DNA from: Combretum micranthum
Lineage: Eukaryota > Streptophyta > Magnoliopsida > Myrtales > Combretaceae
NCBI GenBank assembly: GCA_024138025.1
Contig: JAMXBD010002762.1
Location: 1-64,000, forward strand
Length of the DNA: 64,000 bases
Reading direction: 5' to 3'
Shown here: positions 61,594 through 64,000 of the stretch, in pieces
Position numbering within the stretch: position 1 is the first letter of the stretch
Layout: each line of letters opens with the position of its first letter
The notes under the pieces: model-generated
Database searches by the model: none
Told to the model about the DNA's origin: nothing
What the model saw: the letters and a program-made list of their open reading frames with translations, nothing else
Made by a program: the position numbers and the translations under genes

Positions 61594-63304
61594 TTACTGT
61601 TCATTTCCATCAATCCTTCTCTTCTTAGTAAGCAATTCCTTAATAAATGTTGCATATGAAGGCATTTCTTGAATCACTTCTAAGAATGGAATATTGATTT
61701 GCAACTTCTTAAAAACATCCAGAAACTTTGAAAATTGCTCATCCAATTTTTGTTGCTTCAATCTTCTTGGAAAAGGAATAGGTGGAACATAAGATCTTAC
61801 TTCAGGTGATTTTTGCATAGGTTCCTCTATATTTTGTTTTCCTTTATCTTTGACTAGAATCTCCTCAGTTTCCTGAACTTTTGCCTCAGCGGGCTCAACT
61901 TCTTTGCCACTTCTCAAAACTATAGCATTCACGGTTTTAGGATTTTCCTCAGTGTTGCTCGGTAGAGAACCAGATGGTCTATTACCAATTTGTTGAGCAA
62001 GTTGATGGAATTTCCCTTAAAGATCTTGAATAATTGCATGCTGATTATTGAGTGTCGTCTGAGTAGTTCGAATAAAAGTCTTCAATAACTCATCAGTTGA
62101 AATTTGATTTTGCTAAGATGGAGGCTGAGTGTTTCTAATGGGACTTTGTCTTTGAAATCTAGGTGGGGGCTTGAGAATATTTACATCATTTCTGTAGGAA
62201 AGATTTGGATGATTACTCCATTCTGGATTATAAGTATTTGAATATGGTCCATAATTAACCCTTCCAAAGTTTCCAACATAATTGAGTTGCTCTCTACTTG
62301 ATGATAGTGTAGTACCATAAGGACAATCATAAACTGAATGTGGTCCTGAGCATAACTCACAAGTAGCAACCTGATTAGTATTCAAAGAACTAGATGCTAC
62401 AAGTTTACTTACTTGTGTAGTTAAAGTTGAAACTTAAGCAGTGAGCTGTTGCATGGATTCACTATCTCGAATAGATTCCACCTTTTATCTTGTTCTTTCA
62501 CAGCTCCAGTTGTGAGCACTAGAAGCTAATTCTTAAATTAATGCACTAGCTTCATCATATGTTTTTCCCATGAGTGATCCTCCTGATGTAGCATCTACCA
62601 ATGACCTCAAAGTCTCATCTAGACTGAGGTAGAAATTTTCAATCAAGAGATTATCCGGAAGTCCATGATGTGGGCATTTCTTAACTGCCTCTTTAAATCT
62701 TTCCCAAGCTTCATATAATGATTCGCCAGGAAGCTTTGTGAAGTTGGTGATCTCATTTCTTAATCTGGTAGTTCTCGCAGGATGGAAAAATCTCTTCAAA
62801 AATTTAGTTGTCAAATCTGCCCATGAAGTAATGGACTCAGGTGGTTGAGAGTTGAACCAAGCCAATGCTTTATCCCTAAGAGAGAAAGGAAAAAGCTGCA
62901 TTCTAATGGCCTCATCTGTTACGCCATTAAGTTTGATAGTATTGCAATATTGGAGGAATTTGGCAATGTGTTCATCCGGTGTTTTATTAGGATATCCTCA
63001 AATTGATGTGATTCAACCATCTGAATCAATGCTGGTTTAAGCTCAAAGTTGTTGGCTTGCACTGTAGGTCTTCTCACAGCAGGACCTTCAATAGTAGGTA
63101 CTATATAATCCCGAAGTGCTCTAACAGGTGTAGCTTGAATTGGATTTTGTTTTGGTTAATGTTGCCCTCATTGTTTCTTGGTTCGTTTTTTGTCATTTCT
63201 TCAGGTTGCAACACTTCTTGCCTTATATTTTCTCTTCTTTGCTGATGCAGGGTTCGTTCTATTTCAGGATCAATTGGCAGAAGTTCCCTACTACTCTTGT
63301 GCAT
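61594..63304 (-). pseudogene. Athila-type gag remnant
   Basis: In coding order, the N-terminus (63304 on) has LLPIDPEIERTLHQQRREN, the usual start of Athila gag. A segment near 63090-62905 follows, with PALIQMVESHQF and TIKLNGVTDEAIRMQLFPFS interrupted by a frameshift. The capsid core (62901-62533) contains LRDKALAWFNSQPPESITSW, FLKRFFHPARTTRLRNEI and ESLYEAWERFKEAVKKCPHH. A zinc knuckle CELCSGPHSVYDC (about 62361-62323) is followed by an Asn/Tyr/Pro-rich stretch. The C-terminal piece (61932-61594) has RSYVPPIPFPRRLKQQKLDE and NIPFLEVIQEMPSYATFIKE. At least three breaks separate the pieces. The zinc knuckle has the three-residue Cys-His spacing normal for this clade. Confidence 0.92.
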
Positions 63305-63389
63305 GTAACCAGCAAAAAGAAAAAAAAAATCAATTCTTTGAAAAACACCTAAACTACTAGCAAAACTAAAAGTGATCTAATATTAATTT

Positions 63390-63409
63390 GATCTCCGGCA
63401 ATGGCGCCA
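63390..63409 (-). other. Primer-binding site, Asp tRNA
   Basis: The minus strand reads TGGCGCCATTGCCGGAGATC, complementary (with two mismatches) to the 3' end of plant Asp tRNA, whose usual site is TGGCGCCGTTGCCGGGGATC. This is characteristic of Athila-type elements. Confidence 0.92.
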
Positions 63410-63411
63410 AA

Positions 63412-64000
63412 AACTTTATCCGAGTAAAATGTGTATGTAATTTCAGATATTACCAGCAAGTATACTAGGTCTTAACCAAGTAATATAAAAGTGAGTTGAG
63501 AATCATTCCCACAAGGACTAAATTAATTACTAGATTGATATTAGCTTTTACTAATATTTAGGCAAACACAATGTATCAATTAATCAACTAATTATATCTA
63601 ATATGAATGCAATGAGATTGTGAGAAGTTATATAAGATAAATGTGGGAAGGAATAGAATCCATCCTAATCTTTACTAATTATGCTGAAGTTATATTATAT
63701 GAATAATTAGGATTATGGATCTTTGTAAGAAATTGTCAAGACCTAAAACTATCAAGTTTTAGTAAACCATAAAATAATCTTAGCTTCCGCTATATAAATT
63801 ATCAATGGAATCTAATTTACAATCATAAATCTTCCGATTCTATAATTGTCTACTATCCAAAATTAACTTCTCCTAATTCCTTAGTGAGAAATTAAAATAA
63901 AATATTGCATGAATTTCATGGAATAATTTCTAAATTAGATTAAACTCAGCCGCTTTCACCATTATTGTTTAATCTCAATTCATGAATTCCTATTAACCCT
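63412..64000 (-). repeat. 5' LTR of the Athila-type element, cut by the window edge
   Basis: From 63533 on it matches 52782-53250 closely. The end next to the primer site is uncertain: either about 63412 or the TG at 63430, since TGTGTATGT is the nearest TG start. Its U3 and GC-rich array would lie beyond the window. Confidence 0.8.

Overview
The window is repeat-dense, AT-rich nuclear DNA of a flowering plant. It is built almost entirely from LTR retrotransposons inserted into one another. Tekay/Del-like Ty3-gypsy LTRs, one Ty1-copia element with an initiator-Met tRNA primer site, and one Athila-type Ty3-gypsy element with an Asp-tRNA primer site all point to a plant. I cannot name the species. 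I found no convincing host gene, no tRNA or rRNA gene and no CRISPR array. Every protein-like stretch I can identify belongs to a retroelement and is broken.

Left part (1-22931): this is a five-level nest. An outer minus-strand LTR (217-796 and 22303-22931) is split by a 4.4-kb solo LTR (797-22297, duplication GTGGC). That LTR is split by two solo LTRs of the same superfamily (3237-17140, CCATG; 17424-20625, CACAT). The first of these is split by a nearly complete copia element (6039-16519, GAGGA). One LTR of the copia element is split by yet another solo LTR (13179-15376, CACAT). All five target-site duplications are exact. The first 216 bases are the end of a plus-strand LTR.

Middle (22932-29265): low-complexity AT-rich DNA without a recognised gene, carrying one plus-strand solo LTR (25171-28470, TAAAC).

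Centre (29266-52781): a 16.8-kb element (33108-49905) has two nearly identical 4.3-kb LTRs, a Met-tRNA primer site and a polypurine tract. Its own internal region is only about 3.8 kb. That region holds two gag-like, zinc-knuckle-rich reading frames and no recognisable protease, reverse transcriptase, RNase H or integrase. It looks like a non-autonomous giant-LTR element (TR-GAG/LARD type) that would need a Tekay-like partner for its enzymes. A solo LTR (38168-42584, ATAAG) interrupts its first gag. It is flanked by two incomplete minus-strand LTRs whose sequences overlap, and it lacks a matching target duplication. This suggests a recombination between two insertions that deleted the DNA between them.

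Right part (52782-64000): a minus-strand Athila-type element. It has a 3' LTR (52782-54614), a remnant of the plant-transposon-protein-like ORF, broken protease and gag, an Asp-tRNA primer site and the start of the 5' LTR. Its RT/integrase region is absent; that position holds a truncated Tekay-like LTR and an AT-rich segment containing a 183-bp tandem repeat.

Points worth a second look are the double-gag non-autonomous element, a pair of hairpins found in seven copies of the LTR leader, and GC-rich palindromic arrays just upstream of the TATA box in two unrelated LTRs.
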